A DNA stretch of 64,000 bases, from contig JAKSZT010053764.1 in NCBI GenBank assembly GCA_026826555.1, positions 15,124,213-15,188,212 of the forward strand. Reading direction: 5' to 3'. The DNA comes from Tolypeutes matacus (Eukaryota > Chordata > Mammalia > Cingulata > Chlamyphoridae). Made by a program: the position numbers and the translations under genes. The notes under the pieces are model-generated. The model saw nothing but the letters and a program-made list of their open reading frames with translations, was not told where the DNA came from and searched no databases. Positions 32,891 to 43,874 of this stretch are shown here, in pieces. Position 1 is the stretch's first letter, and each line of letters starts with the position of its first letter.

Positions 32891-33354
32891 ACGCAATTTA
32901 CCAAATTTTCATCCATAAATTTAATTTCATTGAACTTTTTTAAAATTAAGCACCTGTTCAGCTTAACATCTTCGTTCTTATAGAACGTTTAATGTTTTTT
33001 CAAACATTTGTGCCATGTTTAAGATGTATATTTTTAACTTTAAAACGGCAACAGATCAAACTATTAATAAAATGAAACAAGTCTTCGATTTAAATGCATT
33101 GTATTAGTAGGTTCGTGGGTTGCTGTAAAGACTATGTGCAAACTTTTGATAACACCTTGAATTGGGGGTAAGAAGGCCTAAAAATCCTAACAATGGCGTT
33201 AATAACATCCCAAAACAAAATAGGGTGGGTTGGGAGGGGACCGGTGAGGTAGAATTTGAGTAATGATTGTTCAGGAGAACCAAGTGCCACATCGTAAAAG
33301 TGGACCTTTAAGAATTAAATCCACTAAGTTTCAATCACATCACTTCGAAATTAG
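32891..33354. other. Unique flank of the 34-kb CpG island
   Basis: AT-rich, no repeat recognised. GC content rises toward its right end. Confidence 0.35.
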
Positions 33355-33360
33355 AATATT

Positions 33361-33382
33361 GGTAACCGTTGCCATAGAAACA
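33361..33382. promoter_or_regulatory. RFX-type X-box candidate
   Basis: The sequence 'ggtaaccgttgccatagaaac' contains gttgcc-at-agaaac, one mismatch from the palindromic RFX consensus (GTTGCC-AT-GGYAAC), preceded by a second half-site-like ggtaac. RFX factors are known to drive ciliary gene promoters. It sits about 320 bp upstream of a plus-strand gtaagc donor (33702), so it could belong to a plus-strand promoter. This is inference from sequence only. Confidence 0.45.
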
Positions 33383-33399
33383 GTGAGGCCGAGTTTCCG

Positions 33400-33701
33400 C
33401 GAGTTAAAAATTTAAAAAAGAATTCAAACTCAAGTGAAATAGCGAAAAGTTTGGTGCGAACATAGGTGTACCCAGCCTTCCAGAAACTTTCACGGAACCG
33501 ACTCCAATTTCTAACCAACACTTTCCAAGCAGTGCTTGATAAATCACTTCGCGTGGATAGTTCAAGTGCAAATAAAGTTTGCCCCTTCCTCTCAGGGAAG
33601 AGGAATCTAACAAAAACCCTCCCAAGTATCGCCCACAACCAAATCCGGCCCGTGCAGGCGTTTAAGACTGCTCCGGGAGAGACTGGCTCCGAGTCCACGC
33701 G
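33400..33701 (+). other. Candidate first exon, plus strand
   Basis: The segment ends in a good splice donor (acgcg|gtaagc at 33701/33702), lies just downstream of the X-box candidate and enters the CpG island. One frame is open for 79 codons up to the donor, but it lacks an ATG and has no recognisable domain, so the exon may be untranslated. I could not identify a gene or find a downstream exon. Confidence 0.25.
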
Positions 33702-34469
33702 GTAAGCATCCGGATCGAGTTCTGCTGGTTTCATAGGCTGGGCTGGGACGAAAATCCCGCAGATCCAGCTGAGTCCCGGCAAACCTGATTCCCTCCTCCA
33801 TATACCAACCCACACACTTTCTGTGCTTGGCATTCCACGCACCCCGAGCCAACTCTCATTTATTAAGCACCCACTGTCTACACCGCATCGTAGGGACTGC
33901 AGGAAGAAACGGCCCCGTGCGGACCTAAGAAAAAGCAAAGGACAGCCCCTCGGGCTGAGGACAATCCCGGAGAAAGGCGCTAGCCGCCGGCGGGGGGTGG
34001 GGGGGGCCGATCTGGAAAGGAGCTCCCACCCTCACCCCGCGAGTCGTGACAGTCCCGAGAAAGGAAGGCCCCGAGGAGGACACCAGGCCGGGCCTCCCAG
34101 GATCCGCCGCAGCCCAGGACCGGAGAGTAAAGGAAAGAAGTCGGCATCTCCCGACCCTAGCACGCTCCACAGACCCAAAGGGACTCCAGCCCCCGAGAGA
34201 ACGGCGAACGCGGGGACCGAACCTCGAGAGGGCCGAAGTGGGCTGTCACTGGCTCCCGCCTTCCTCCCCAGCGACCATGGCCGACAACTCTTAACCCAGT
34301 ATGACAGTCACGGCGGTCGCCGACGGCGCGACTGTGACCCGGCGTCTCTGCTCCTCCGGACTCCAGCACCCCCAGCTGCCCGGTGCGAAGGGGGGCAGTG
34401 CCGGGAAGACCACCCTCACCCCTCACCCCACGGCCCACACCTTCCCCCCAGCTCGAGAAAAGCAGTTAC

Positions 34470-34725
34470 CTAGAGCGCGGGTGGGGGCCGAGGACGCGAC
34501 CTGGAGGAGGAGGATGAGAAGGAAGACGGTGGCCTCCAGCCGAGGGAGCTTTGGGAAATTTGGAAGACTTGTTCCGCACTGGGTGACAGCTGCTCGCTGC
34601 GCACGCGCAGAAGGCCACAGATGCTTGATCACTCCGCCGCTCCTCACCCTCCCGACGAAGGGGTGGGGGGCAGCGGCGAGGGCGCGCGCACAGCGCAGGC
34701 CGACTCTCCCTATGCGGGAGCGCGT
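34470..34725 (-). other. Candidate first exon, minus strand
   Basis: Reading on minus from just below the E-boxes, the segment ends at ctag|gtaact (exon end 34470), a fair donor. It includes the NRF1 site. The frame through the donor codes for a hydrophobic run (L-rich, about 15 residues) that would look like a signal peptide, but there is no in-frame ATG upstream; only GTG codons fit. It may therefore be a 5' untranslated exon. Confidence 0.3.
34598..34609. promoter_or_regulatory. NRF1-type palindrome
   Basis: tgcgcacgcgca fits the known NRF1 consensus YGCGCAYGCGCR exactly. It is positioned at the centre of the CpG island between the E-boxes and the minus-strand donor. Confidence 0.7.
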
Positions 34726-34730
34726 GCGCC

Positions 34731-34773
34731 GTCACGTGACCGCTGGGTCCCGGCACTTAATGCGTCACGTGAA
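34731..34773. promoter_or_regulatory. Pair of CACGTG E-boxes (CLEAR/USF-like)
   Basis: gtcacgtgac (34731-34740) and gtcacgtgaa (34764-34773) are 33 bp apart. The first is identical to the core of the CLEAR element bound by TFEB-family factors at lysosomal genes; USF and MYC families bind the same core. Which factor acts here cannot be told from sequence. Confidence 0.6.
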
Positions 34774-35264
34774 CTTCCAAAAAGCTTAAATGTATCCGAC
34801 ACCTTCTGGCTCTTGGCTTAAACTTCCGCGCTGTGCTTAATGTAGTGTCCCTTCTACTTTTCTTATTCTCTGGAGATGGGCATGTCCCGTGCTTTCCAGA
34901 GGAGGAAGATACTTGGGCCTGAGGACGGAACAGGTGCACAGAACCCTGCCCGGAAGGGCCCACCTGGTGCCCGCAGGGATCAACTTGATGGAGTCCACGC
35001 GCCACACGTCGTCCTGGTCTGCCACACGGGCCTATGGCGGCCTCGGGCGTGCGGACGTCAGAGTAGCGTTGCCGTGGGTGGGGCCTCGGAATGCCCAGCG
35101 GAGCCTAGCGAATATTATCAGGGCTTGCTGCGGGCTTGGAGTAACAGCGTGCTGGACGGGGCCCCTGAGCCTCCTTTCCTAAAGTGAGATCCCGAATGCG
35201 CGAAGGATGTCCACTTGCCAACCCTTTAAGAAGTAACTCTCGAGTGGAAGGCCGTATTGTTAGC

Positions 35265-35287
35265 CGCGGAGAGCGAAACTCTCCGCG
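35265..35287. promoter_or_regulatory. Perfect 9-bp-arm inverted repeat in the CpG island
   Basis: cgcggagag, a cgaaa loop, then ctctccgcg. It lies near the right edge of the island. It may be a dyad binding site or hairpin; function unknown. Confidence 0.6.
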
Positions 35288-35420
35288 TTTCAGGCACCTA
35301 CGCGGAGCACGTCCCGCCCCGCGCGGTTGTGCGCTTAATTTGGGGAGGCCGAAGGGTGACTTCAATAGGAATCCGAGGCTGCGTTTCTCAGTATCTAGGG
35401 ATGACAGCAGTTTGGCCTGA

Positions 35421-36394
35421 ATTGGAGTAACAGAGTAGGTGCCTCCCGGCCTCCGAGAACACAGGAAAGTTAGCATGCTGCAACTTGTTGCTTCAGCGCT
35501 AACTCCGCCTTCCAAAGTGTCAAAAGGAACCACATAGACCTTAAGTTTTTGTGCTGCCAAAGACAGATGGCTGGGTGCACCAAATGTTTAGCAGAGCTGA
35601 ACAATTTTTTTTTTTTTAACTTCCTGCACAGTTCCCAGCTGGGTCCCTTGTGGCATTTCCCCTAACGTCTTCTCAGCTAAGAAAGATTGGGCGGATCTTT
35701 ATACTAGTGAGTAAACTCGGGCTGTCTAATATACTGAGATTTCTGTTACAAGACACTTGATTTCAGCTTTTTCTTAATACCTCATCCGGTGCACTTATCA
35801 TGCCCTTGAAGTATTTTCTCGCTGAGAGGAGCACAGTGAGGACAGATGGAATATGGTTAATTAAGCTAAAACTAATGCGATTATTGGGTCACCACATTTC
35901 TTTCGTTAAGTTACAAACAAGATTATGGCAACTACCGGCAACACTTCTGAATTTGCCTGTGTACACTGAACTACAATTTTCCAAATCTGTATACTGTGAG
36001 GATCCCAACCCTTCTTACAAGCTAATTGGATATGCTAAACAATAAAAAATATAACATTTATATTAACTACTTTAATCCTTAAAACAATTCAATAAATACG
36101 TACTATTATTATATCCTTGTTACAGTTGTGAAAACTGATTAAGAAACATGGCCACGGTCAGGCATAGTAAAAACCAGGGTACTTAGGAAGCCATATACTG
36201 TACTAGACTAAAAATCCAGTGGGGAAGCATTGGGGTGGGACAACAATGAAAAAAATAAAATAAAACAAAAACCCCAGTACACCAGAATTGAAGTCTGGAA
36301 ACCTGAACTCCAGTTCCTTCATAATTTAAAGATATATAATGATGTGCAAAAATAACATTTACTGAACACAGTAAACCCAAGTCTCAGGTTTAAA
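35421..36394. other. Unique-looking sequence right of the CpG island
   Basis: No repeat recognised. An 81-codon frame at 35800-36045 has no domain features. A T run lies at 35606-35618. Confidence 0.3.
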
Positions 36395-36466
36395 AAAATT
36401 TTTTTTATAAGAGACGTAGGTTCACAGAAAAATCATATAGAAAGTAAAGAGTTCCTATATACCGCA

Positions 36467-36486
36467 CCACACACACACACACACAC
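36467..36486 (+). repeat. (CA)n microsatellite
   Basis: About ten CA units within the L1M 3' UTR. Confidence 0.9.
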
Positions 36487-37504
36487 TTTTCCCTATTATT
36501 AACCCTTTGCATTAGTATGGTACTTTTGTTACAATTGATGAAACAATATTATATTATTATGATTATACTCTTAACTCTAGCGCATAGGTTACATTGGGGT
36601 TCACTATGTTGTACATTTCTATGAGTTTTTATTATTTTTATTCTGGTTATACATATGCAACCTAAAATTTCCCATTTTAACCACTTTCAAATACACAATT
36701 GAGTTAATAACATTCACAATGTTGTGCTAACACCACCACCACCACCCCCCTTACCAAAATTTTCCATCACCCCAAACAGAAATTGTACCAATTAAGGATT
36801 AAATCCCCTTTCCCTAACCCCACCCCAGCCCATGGTAAACTATATTCTAGTTTCTGATTCTATAAATTTAATTATTCTAATTATTTCATTTACATGAAAT
36901 CATACCATATTTGTCCTTTTGAGTCTTGCTTATTCCACTCAAGATGAGGTTTTAAAGGTTCATCCGTGTTGTTGCATGCATGAGAACCGCATCCCTTTTC
37001 ACAGCCGCATATATTCCATTATATGTATATACCACATTTTGCTTATCCATTCATCGGTTGATGGACACTTGGGCTGCTCCCACCTTTTGGCAATTGTGGC
37101 CAATGCTGCTATAAACACCAGTGTCCATCTGTTCGAGTCCCTGCTTTCAATTCTTTTGTGTATATACATAGAAGTGGGATTGTCAGGTTATATGGTATAT
37201 ATACATATAGTAATTCTATATTTAACTTTCTGAAGAATTGCCAAATGGTTTTCAACAGTGGCTGCACCATTTTACATTCCAACGAACAATGTACAAGGGT
37301 TCCTATTTCTCCACATCCTCTTCAATGTTTATTATTTTTCATATTTTTAATAATGGCCATTCTAGTGGGCATGAAGTGATATCTCATGAGGTTTTGATTT
37401 GCATTTCCTTAATGGATAATGATTTGGAGCATCTTTTCATGTTCCTATTGGCCATTTGTATGCCTTCTTTGGAGAAATGTCTATTCAAACCCCTTTTTTA
37501 AAAA

Positions 37505-37608
37505 AATTTATATATATATATTTACTTTTTTTAGGAGGTACTGGGGATTGAACCTGGGACCTCATACATGGGAAGCAGACACTCAACCACTGAGCTACAC
37601 CCACTCCC
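37505..37608 (-). mobile_element. Monomeric tRNA-SINE in L1M
   Basis: Reverse head 'gggagtgggtgtagctcagtggttgag' to 'caatccccagtacctcc' and a (TA)-rich tail on the left. The flanks 'cccctttttta' and 'cccattttttaa' look like a diverged target duplication. Confidence 0.85.
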
Positions 37609-38076
37609 CAGCCCATTTTTTAATTGGGTCATTTGTCTTTTTGTTGTTGAGTTGTAGGAATTCTTTATAAATTCTGGATATTATACCCTTATCAGATATG
37701 TGGTTTCCAAATATTATCTCCCATTCTGTAGACAGCCTTTTTATTTTCATGGTAAATTCCTTTGATACACAAAAGTTTTTTTTTATTTTGATGAGTTCCA
37801 ATTTATCTATTTTTTCTTTTGTTGCAAGTGCTTTAGGTGTAAAGTCTAAGAAACCACTGCTTAACACAAAGTCCTGAAGATGCTTCCCTGTGTTTTATTC
37901 TAAAAGTTTTATAGTTTTGGTTCTTATATTTAGATTTTTTATCAATTTTGAGTTAATTTTTGTACATGTGTAAGGTAGAGGTCCACCTTCATTCTTTTGC
38001 CCAGTTTTCTCAGCTCCATTTGTTGAAAGACTATACTTTCCCCTATGAGTGGACTTGCCACCCTTATCAAAAGTCA

Positions 38077-38267
38077 GGGAGCAGATGTATCTCAAGTGAT
38101 TGGACACCTCCTTCCCACATGGGAGGTCCCAGGTTCAGTTCCTGGTGCTTCCTAAAAAGAAGACCACACAATGAACAGACACAGAGAGAAGACAGTGAGT
38201 GCAAACAACGGGGTAGGGAGTGGGGGGAGAAATAAATAAAATAAGTCTTAAAAAAAAAAAAAGAGTC
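38077..38267 (+). mobile_element. Long-bodied tRNA-SINE, short form
   Basis: Head 'gggagcagatgtatctcaagtgattgg' to 'ggttcagttcctggtgcttcc', body 'agacacagagagaagacagtgagtgcaaac', G run and poly-A. It is flanked by the diverged direct repeat 'aaagtcag'/'agagtcag' within the L1M. Confidence 0.88.
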
Positions 38268-38285
38268 AGTTGACCATATACCAGA

Positions 38286-38525
38286 AAAAAATTATAGAAC
38301 TGGACAACACAGAGTGAACGATAATGTAAGCTATGGGCTATAGTTAATAATATAGTTATAATAATAATATTTCACCAATTGTAACAAAGTTACCACACTA
38401 ATGCAAAATAATAATAGTGAAAACTGTGTATGTGAGAAGTGGGTTATATGGGAACTGTGTACATTCTCCTTGATTTTTCTGTAAACCCACAACTACTTTA
38501 ATAAACAAAATATGAAAGGAAAAAT
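38286..38525 (+). repeat. LINE 3' UTR fragment
   Basis: 'gctatgggctatagttaata', 'tttcaccaattgtaacaaagttaccacactaatgc', 'gggttatatgggaactgtgtac' and 'tttttctgtaaaccca' are the standard old L1 3' UTR order. It is an older relative of the tails at 46805-47180 and 52223-52570. Confidence 0.7.
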
Positions 38526-39245
38526 CCCTAGGCCATAGATGTGAGGGCCAAGTCTCAGTGTATTCAACCTGAAAAATGAGTTTTTTATATCAGCCCTGCT
38601 AACTTTCCTGAGCATTTGTGAACATTCAAGGAGATAATATAAAATTTCAAACTTCAAAAGCAATAAAGCATTGTATGAAACTAAATTATTAAGCGTTTCA
38701 CAGACTTGGACATTTAAGTGAACCTAGTAGAAAACTAAATGTATTACTCATGGCATAGAGGACAGTGATGTATCCCTAATGTAGTAAAATACCTCCATAC
38801 TGTGAATTACAATAAAAATTAATACTTTGGCCATACAGTAGATTAATTTATTTAGATCCAATTAAAAAAACAGTTGCAATAACATAAAAACTGTATAATG
38901 GGGTATTTAGATTCCCCTAGAAGCTTATTATGTAATGAAAACTATTGTTCAGACCACCTTGTAAATTTCTTATGTATAATGTAGCAAATTGATAACACTA
39001 CTTATAATATTGCATATTAGTGAATATATTCAAGTCCAGTGGAGTTTTGTGAATATAAAGAATTGAATAATAGTAATCATCATTAATGTTTTGAGTTGTC
39101 CTTATAGCATATATGTTATTTATAAAGGTATAAAAGAAATACCAATAACTATATGCTTAGATTATGTTTTAACAGGTCACAAGTGACTATTATAGTGAAT
39201 ACATAATAAAATTTCAAAACCTTAATACCTATTCTTCTCTGTGTT
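38526..39245. other. AT-rich unique-looking sequence
   Basis: No recognised feature, strongly AT-rich. Confidence 0.3.
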
Positions 39246-39485
39246 CTGTGTCCTAAACTTCACGTCAATATATCGCTCACCTAGATTATTATAATAGTTG
39301 CCTAATGATCTCCCTGACTCCAATGGATTCACACCCACCTCCTCCAACTCATTTTCTGTACTGCAGCCAAAATTATCCTCCTAAAATGAAAATTACATCA
39401 TTATCACTCAATTGAAACACTACATTAATTCTTCATCATTATCAAAGCTTTTCAGACTTTTCCACCAAACCACCTACAGGGGTCA
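39246..39485 (+). repeat. L2 LINE fragment
   Basis: 'tagattattataatagttgcctaatgatctccctgactcc', 'tactgcagccaaaattatcctcctaaaat' and 'tcttcatcattatcaaagctttt' follow the known L2 phrase order. Confidence 0.8.
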
Positions 39486-40215
39486 AGGAGACTATGGTGG
39501 GCAAGGGTGTGAGGATAGACTTTGAAGTGCCTTAAGCCTCTTGTGTAATCTAAAAAAATTCATTCAATGTGGAAACCATTATATCTGTTTGTTTTAACGT
39601 AGCGATGATACTTAAAATTACTTACTAGTTAGATTACTTCATTTCTGTACCAATATATTTTAATGAAATTAAAGTTTTTTGGGAGATAGTTCATGTTTTC
39701 CTTCAGGATTATAGTTCTCCTTGGGCCATTGTTCTGAACTTGTACATGTACATGTTTTTTTGGGGGGGTTGGAGTGACTAGTGAAACAGTTGAGGTAGTT
39801 TATGTTTTTCACCTCAAGGAAAAACTTGGAAGTGACTTATATCATCCAAATCATAATACAGTAAGAAAACTAAATATTCATTCATTTTAGCAAATAAAAA
39901 TACAGGCACATACCTAAGACTGAAGTTCAAACCCTGAGTATCTAGGGTTGTTAATTCTAGTCAATCATCTTTTATTTATTATTACTTGTACTATGTGATA
40001 TCAATTGTGGGACAGGTATTGGACAGTATTACAGCTATAAACAAGGCAGATGTTGTTTTGTCTTCATGGAGCCCACAGCAAAGTCAAAACAGATTATTTG
40101 AATACAGTTGAAATAAATAATATAGAGGAATAAAACATACGGTGAAGGTGGTCTGAAAACATGGAACTGAGGAACCTAACTTAGTCTCTTCTGTTCTGAG
40201 GACTCAGAGTGGGAG
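39486..40215. other. Mostly unique sequence with an old repeat piece
   Basis: At 40005-40130, 'ggacaggtattggacagtattac' to 'gtcttcatggagcccac' resembles the start of the unassigned ancient repeat seen at 28.9 and 31.1 kb. The remainder is not recognised. Confidence 0.4.
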
Positions 40216-40320
40216 AATATAGCTGTAAAATTAATAAAGAAATCATATCTAGAATATATAAATAACTCCTACAAAATAATTGTTAAAAATGAAAAAACAA
40301 CTCAATAAAAAATGAGACCA

Positions 40321-40511
40321 GGGAATGGAGGAGGCTAAAGGCGCCTCCCTTCCACATGGGAGGTCCCAGCTTTGGTTACTGCTGCCTCCTAAAAAAGAAG
40401 ACAGACACAGAGAGCAAACAGGGAGCCCAAACAACGAGGGGTGGGGGGCGAGGGGTGGGGCACAGTGAGAAAAAAATAAATCCTTAAAAAGAAAAAAAAA
40501 AAAAAAAAATA
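40321..40511 (+). mobile_element. Long-bodied tRNA-SINE, short form
   Basis: Diverged head ('gggaatggaggaggctaaaggcgcctcc'), body 'agacacagagagcaaacaggga', G-rich run and A tail. It is flanked by agacca repeats. Confidence 0.8.
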
Positions 40512-40869
40512 GACCAGAGACCTCAGGCACTTACCAAAAGAGGATATTCAGATTGTGAGTGAACATCAAACAGGCGTGCAATCTTGTTAGTCATTAGGAA
40601 AATGCAAATTAGAGCCACAAGGAGATACCAATACACAACCACCAAAATCGCTAAAAATAAAAAAACTGATAGAAACTAGTATTGGTGTCTATAGAAATGT
40701 ATAGACATTTGCACCAAAAGGCATGTACAAGAAGGTTTATAGCCCCAAACTGCAAACAACCCAAACATACATTAACGGTAGAATACGTAAATAAATGCTA
40801 GTATATTTACACAATGGAAAATTATACAGCAATGAAAACAGATGAATTATTGCTACCCAAAATAGAATC

Positions 40870-41054
40870 GGGAAGCGGCTGTGGCTCAATCGGTAGGGCT
40901 CCCGTTTACCATATGGGAGGCCCCAGGTTCGGTTCCCGGGGCCTCCTGGTGAAGGCAAGCCCGCCTGTGCGGCGTGGTTGGCTGACCCAGCGAGCACAAG
41001 CAGCAAGGGGGGGATAAATGAATAAATAAATAAAATCTAAAAAAAAAAAAAAAA
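40870..41054 (+). mobile_element. Monomeric GC-rich DAS-type SINE
   Basis: A complete copy. The direct repeat caaaatagaat is seen at 40858-40868 and 41061-41071. Confidence 0.94.
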
Positions 41055-41549
41055 GTATCACAAAATAGAATGGATGAATCTCACAAACCTAATGTTAAGT
41101 GAAAGAAGCCAGACCACAAATACATGCTGTATGATCCCATTTATATAGCATTTTTAAGAAACAGGCAAATTATTTTTGGTGTTAAAAGTCAAAATAGTGG
41201 TTATCTTTGGGAAGATAAAGGAGGTAGTGATTGGGAGGGGAAACTTCTGAGATACTGGTTATGTTCTATTTTTTAACCTGGACAGTGATTACAAAGGTGG
41301 GTTCACTTTGTGATAATTCATTAAGCTGTACACTTATGGTTTATGTACTTTATATGTGTAACAGTAAATTAAAATGCTTTTGTTTTTCAAATATGTAGTG
41401 TGTTTATTTTTGGTATATTTTTTATATTGACCTTCTTAATTTCTAAAGAATAGACCCCACAAGTTGATTTAACTTGATAAACTAAAGTGTAAAACTTCTG
41501 AACCTTCCCTTTCCTTTTGGCAAGATTTTTGTTGTATCAGAAAGGGGGA

Positions 41550-41730
41550 GGGAAGCGGCTGTGGCTCAATCAGTGGGGCTCCCGTTTACCATATGGGAGG
41601 CCCCGGGTTCGGTTCCCCGGGCCTCCTGGTGAGGGCAGGCCCGCCTGCATGGCGTGGTTGGCTGACCCAGCGAGCACAGGCAGCAAGGGGGGGATAAATG
41701 AATAAATAAATAAAATCTTTAAAAAAAAAA
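41550..41730 (+). mobile_element. Monomeric GC-rich DAS-type SINE
   Basis: A complete copy with the direct repeat agaaaggggga at 41539-41549 and 41730-41740. It shows very little divergence from the copy at 12066. Confidence 0.94.
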
Positions 41731-41740
41731 GAAAGGGGGA

Positions 41741-42820
41741 AAACCTGAAGGCAAAAAAAGTGGTAAAGAAACTGAACTCCTTTTTATTTTGGTCTTATTG
41801 ACTGACCCTTGAGAATTTCAGCAACAGATAGGGTTTTCTCTCTTTGATTCTTTTGTTTCCTTTACTTATTTTCATTTGTATCAAAACTATCTGTAACTCA
41901 GAAAGAAATGTTAAAGATTTTTCTTTAAAAATTTTTAAATTTTGTTAGCATAAGTAGTTTTTATTTTTTAACTTTCCCCATATTGTACACATACCAAGTT
42001 TTGAAAGCCTTTTTAGTCAGGCAAAGAATACAGTATATTAAACATTAAAAAGGGGATGACTTGGAGATTTTTTAAAAAATATTTTCTCACCTAAATGAAT
42101 TTGCTGAAATCACTTCTGGATAGTAAAGAAAGCAGCAGATCCATTTTTGACAGCATCTGATAATGTGATTGTGTGTGTTAACCATCTGCTTTAGTCTGTA
42201 GGCCAGAAAGTTTACTGGGAAGGAGGTTTATTGTCTTGCATCGCAAACCTAGGAAAAAATTATTTGGAGTAAGTCTATTTAGCACATAACTAACCATTGA
42301 GTTGCTTTAACAATCCCTGGTTTTCAGAGTATTACTAACTTTATATTAACTTGTTCCTCTTAATTTCGGTCCCAGGAAGGAGACCTGTTTCATCTCTCCA
42401 GGTATAGCTCTTCAGATATCACAAACAAGGGTCCAATTGTCATGGGCTTTCTTCTGCAGAACAAAATGTTGCTTTATAAGATCTTTTCTTATTCTGTAGT
42501 TTACCTCCATTTATTAAATTCACTGATTTTAATATTTCCCTCCGTTTGCACCTAGCTGCTCCTGATCTTTCTTTTCTGCTCAAATTCTTCCAGTCAGATG
42601 TTCTGTCAGATCAATGAGTTCAATTTTCAGCATGAAGGTTTATAATACTTTTTCTAGTGACTTTGATTGATTACTGTGAGTTAGTATCCAGTTCCCTATT
42701 CCTCAAGTGTTCTTCCAATTATGCATAATTGAGATCCCATCACTTGGTTACAATTGTAAATGGTTTCTTTCTTCTTAAACTAATGCTAATATAGCTTGGG
42801 CCCTTGACATATCAGTTCCC
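41741..42820. other. Unique-looking AT-rich sequence
   Basis: No repeat, exon or open frame of note recognised. Confidence 0.3.
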
Positions 42821-43333
42821 TGTTATAGTAAATTACAAAACATAGTCACAAGTTCCTTCCATGAACCTTTGCAATGTGACTTTGATGTTCATCCTATCAA
42901 GAAGTGGAGTCTAATTCCCCACCCCATGAATCTGGGCTGAACTTATGACTTGCTTTGATCAACAGAATGTCGCAGAAGTGATGTTACATGACTCCCAAAG
43001 TTAGGCCTTAAAAGATGTTGTACCTTCTGCTTTCACCCTCTTACAACGCTGCCCTGAGAATGCCATATACAGAAGCTAACCTAATCTACCAGAGTCTGAG
43101 AGGTCACATGGAAAAGAAACAGACAGCTGGTACCAACCACCAGACACACCAGTGAAGCCATTTTAACCTTCAACTTCGATCACCTTCCAGCTGAACGCAT
43201 CCAGTAAGCCCAGGCACAACCAGCAGAGGAACTATCCAGCCAACCCAGAGAATCATGAAAAATAATAAAGCATTGCTGCTTATGCCACTAAGTTTTGGGG
43301 TTGTTTGTTACACAGCAACAGATAACTGATAGA
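42821..43333 (+). mobile_element. MLT1-like LTR (MaLR-type endogenous retroviral LTR)
   Basis: The 3' end 'ccactaagttttggggttgtttgttacacagcaacagataactgata' is the hallmark end of MLT1-class LTRs. Upstream, 'ctgagaggtcacatgg', 'gaaaaataataaagcattgc' (polyadenylation region) and 'cccaaagttaggcctta' keep the expected order. It is an old LTR with no internal retroviral genes beside it. Confidence 0.8.
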
Positions 43334-43870
43334 AAATTTTCCTGAGCTGGGTGTTTTAAAGCACATTCCAACTTTCTCTTCCTCTAGGGTATCAGAGCTC
43401 ACACTAGACTTTTTCTTCAAGTAGTTTTGCTTCATTAAGAGTTATCTGTATCTCTAAAAGGTTTATTAAATTCTTAATCATTATTTTTCTATGAAATTAT
43501 AACTTTTCTACAGAACTCTTTACATTTTCCTCTTAGTTTCTACCTTAACAAGTACATTTTCCACTGACTTTATATTACTTTCTTAATGTCTCCTGATTTT
43601 ATTTTAAATCAGCCGCTTCACCAGAGAGTAATTCCTATTTTGTTACTCATTCTCTTCAAATGTGTTCTTAGCTTCTTGATATTCTGTTGTTATGCTAACA
43701 CCTTTTCAGGAATTTGTGGGCTTTTTTTTTTTTTTTCCTTTCAAGTGAAGTTTATCTTTTTCAGCAACTGATGTTTAGTTACTTGGCATGTTTTGTTCTT
43801 TTTTGGAAAGGAAAATTCTCCAGACTAAAGGATAAATACCAAGAAGGCAGTGGTGAGGACATCACAGGGC
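43334..43870. other. Unique-looking T-rich sequence
   Basis: No recognised gene or repeat. Confidence 0.3.
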
Positions 43871-43874
43871 ACTC

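Larger units (their letters stand above)
33640..35420. promoter_or_regulatory. CpG island, candidate (bidirectional) promoter
   Basis: About 1.8 kb of GC-rich DNA with abundant CpG, by far the densest in the window. It contains a perfect NRF1-type site (34598-34609), two GTCACGTGA E-boxes (34731-34740, 34764-34773), gc boxes such as 'ccccgcgcgg' and no strong TATA. Candidate donors exist on plus (33702) and minus (34470/34469). This is the typical make-up of a housekeeping, possibly divergent promoter. The long frames across it on both strands are a by-product of high GC and do not look like proteins. The gene or genes are unidentified. Confidence 0.75.
36395..38285 (-). repeat. Old L1M, 3' UTR and ORF2 C-terminus
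   Basis: Read on minus, it covers ORF2 C-terminal sequence (about 38285 down to 36930: 'ttgataaggg', 'catttctccaaagaag', 'ccaatggacacaag'-type phrases) and then a 3' UTR with the reversed 'catggtaaactat' and 'aaccactttcaaatacacaatt' segments. It is split by SINEs at 37505-37608 and 38077-38267. Many stops; inactive. Confidence 0.85.
40216..41390 (+). repeat. Old L1M/HAL1-like 3' end
   Basis: 'aaaacaactcaataaaaaatgag', 'agaggatattcagattg', 'gtcattaggaaaatgcaaattag', 'tacacaatggaaaattatacagcaatgaaaac' and a 3' UTR ending 'gtaacagtaaattaaaatgc'. Two SINEs interrupt it, at 40321-40511 and 40870-41054. Confidence 0.82.

Noticed and set aside
33351..33938. 195-codon minus-strand open frame in the CpG island
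   Set aside because: No domain, no sensible start context, and competing open frames on the other strand. High GC explains the lack of stops.
34301..34789. 162-codon plus-strand frame (and a 216-codon one at 33823-34473)
   Set aside because: Pro/Arg/Gly-rich composition typical of a translated CpG island. They overlap regulatory motifs and opposing frames; no family resemblance.
34837..35025. Minus-strand frame beginning with a D-D-V-W-R-V-D-like peptide that looks exon-like
   Set aside because: Its start codon is GTG and an in-frame stop lies just upstream. A gtgggc donor follows, but no convincing acceptor precedes it, so I could not support a coding exon.
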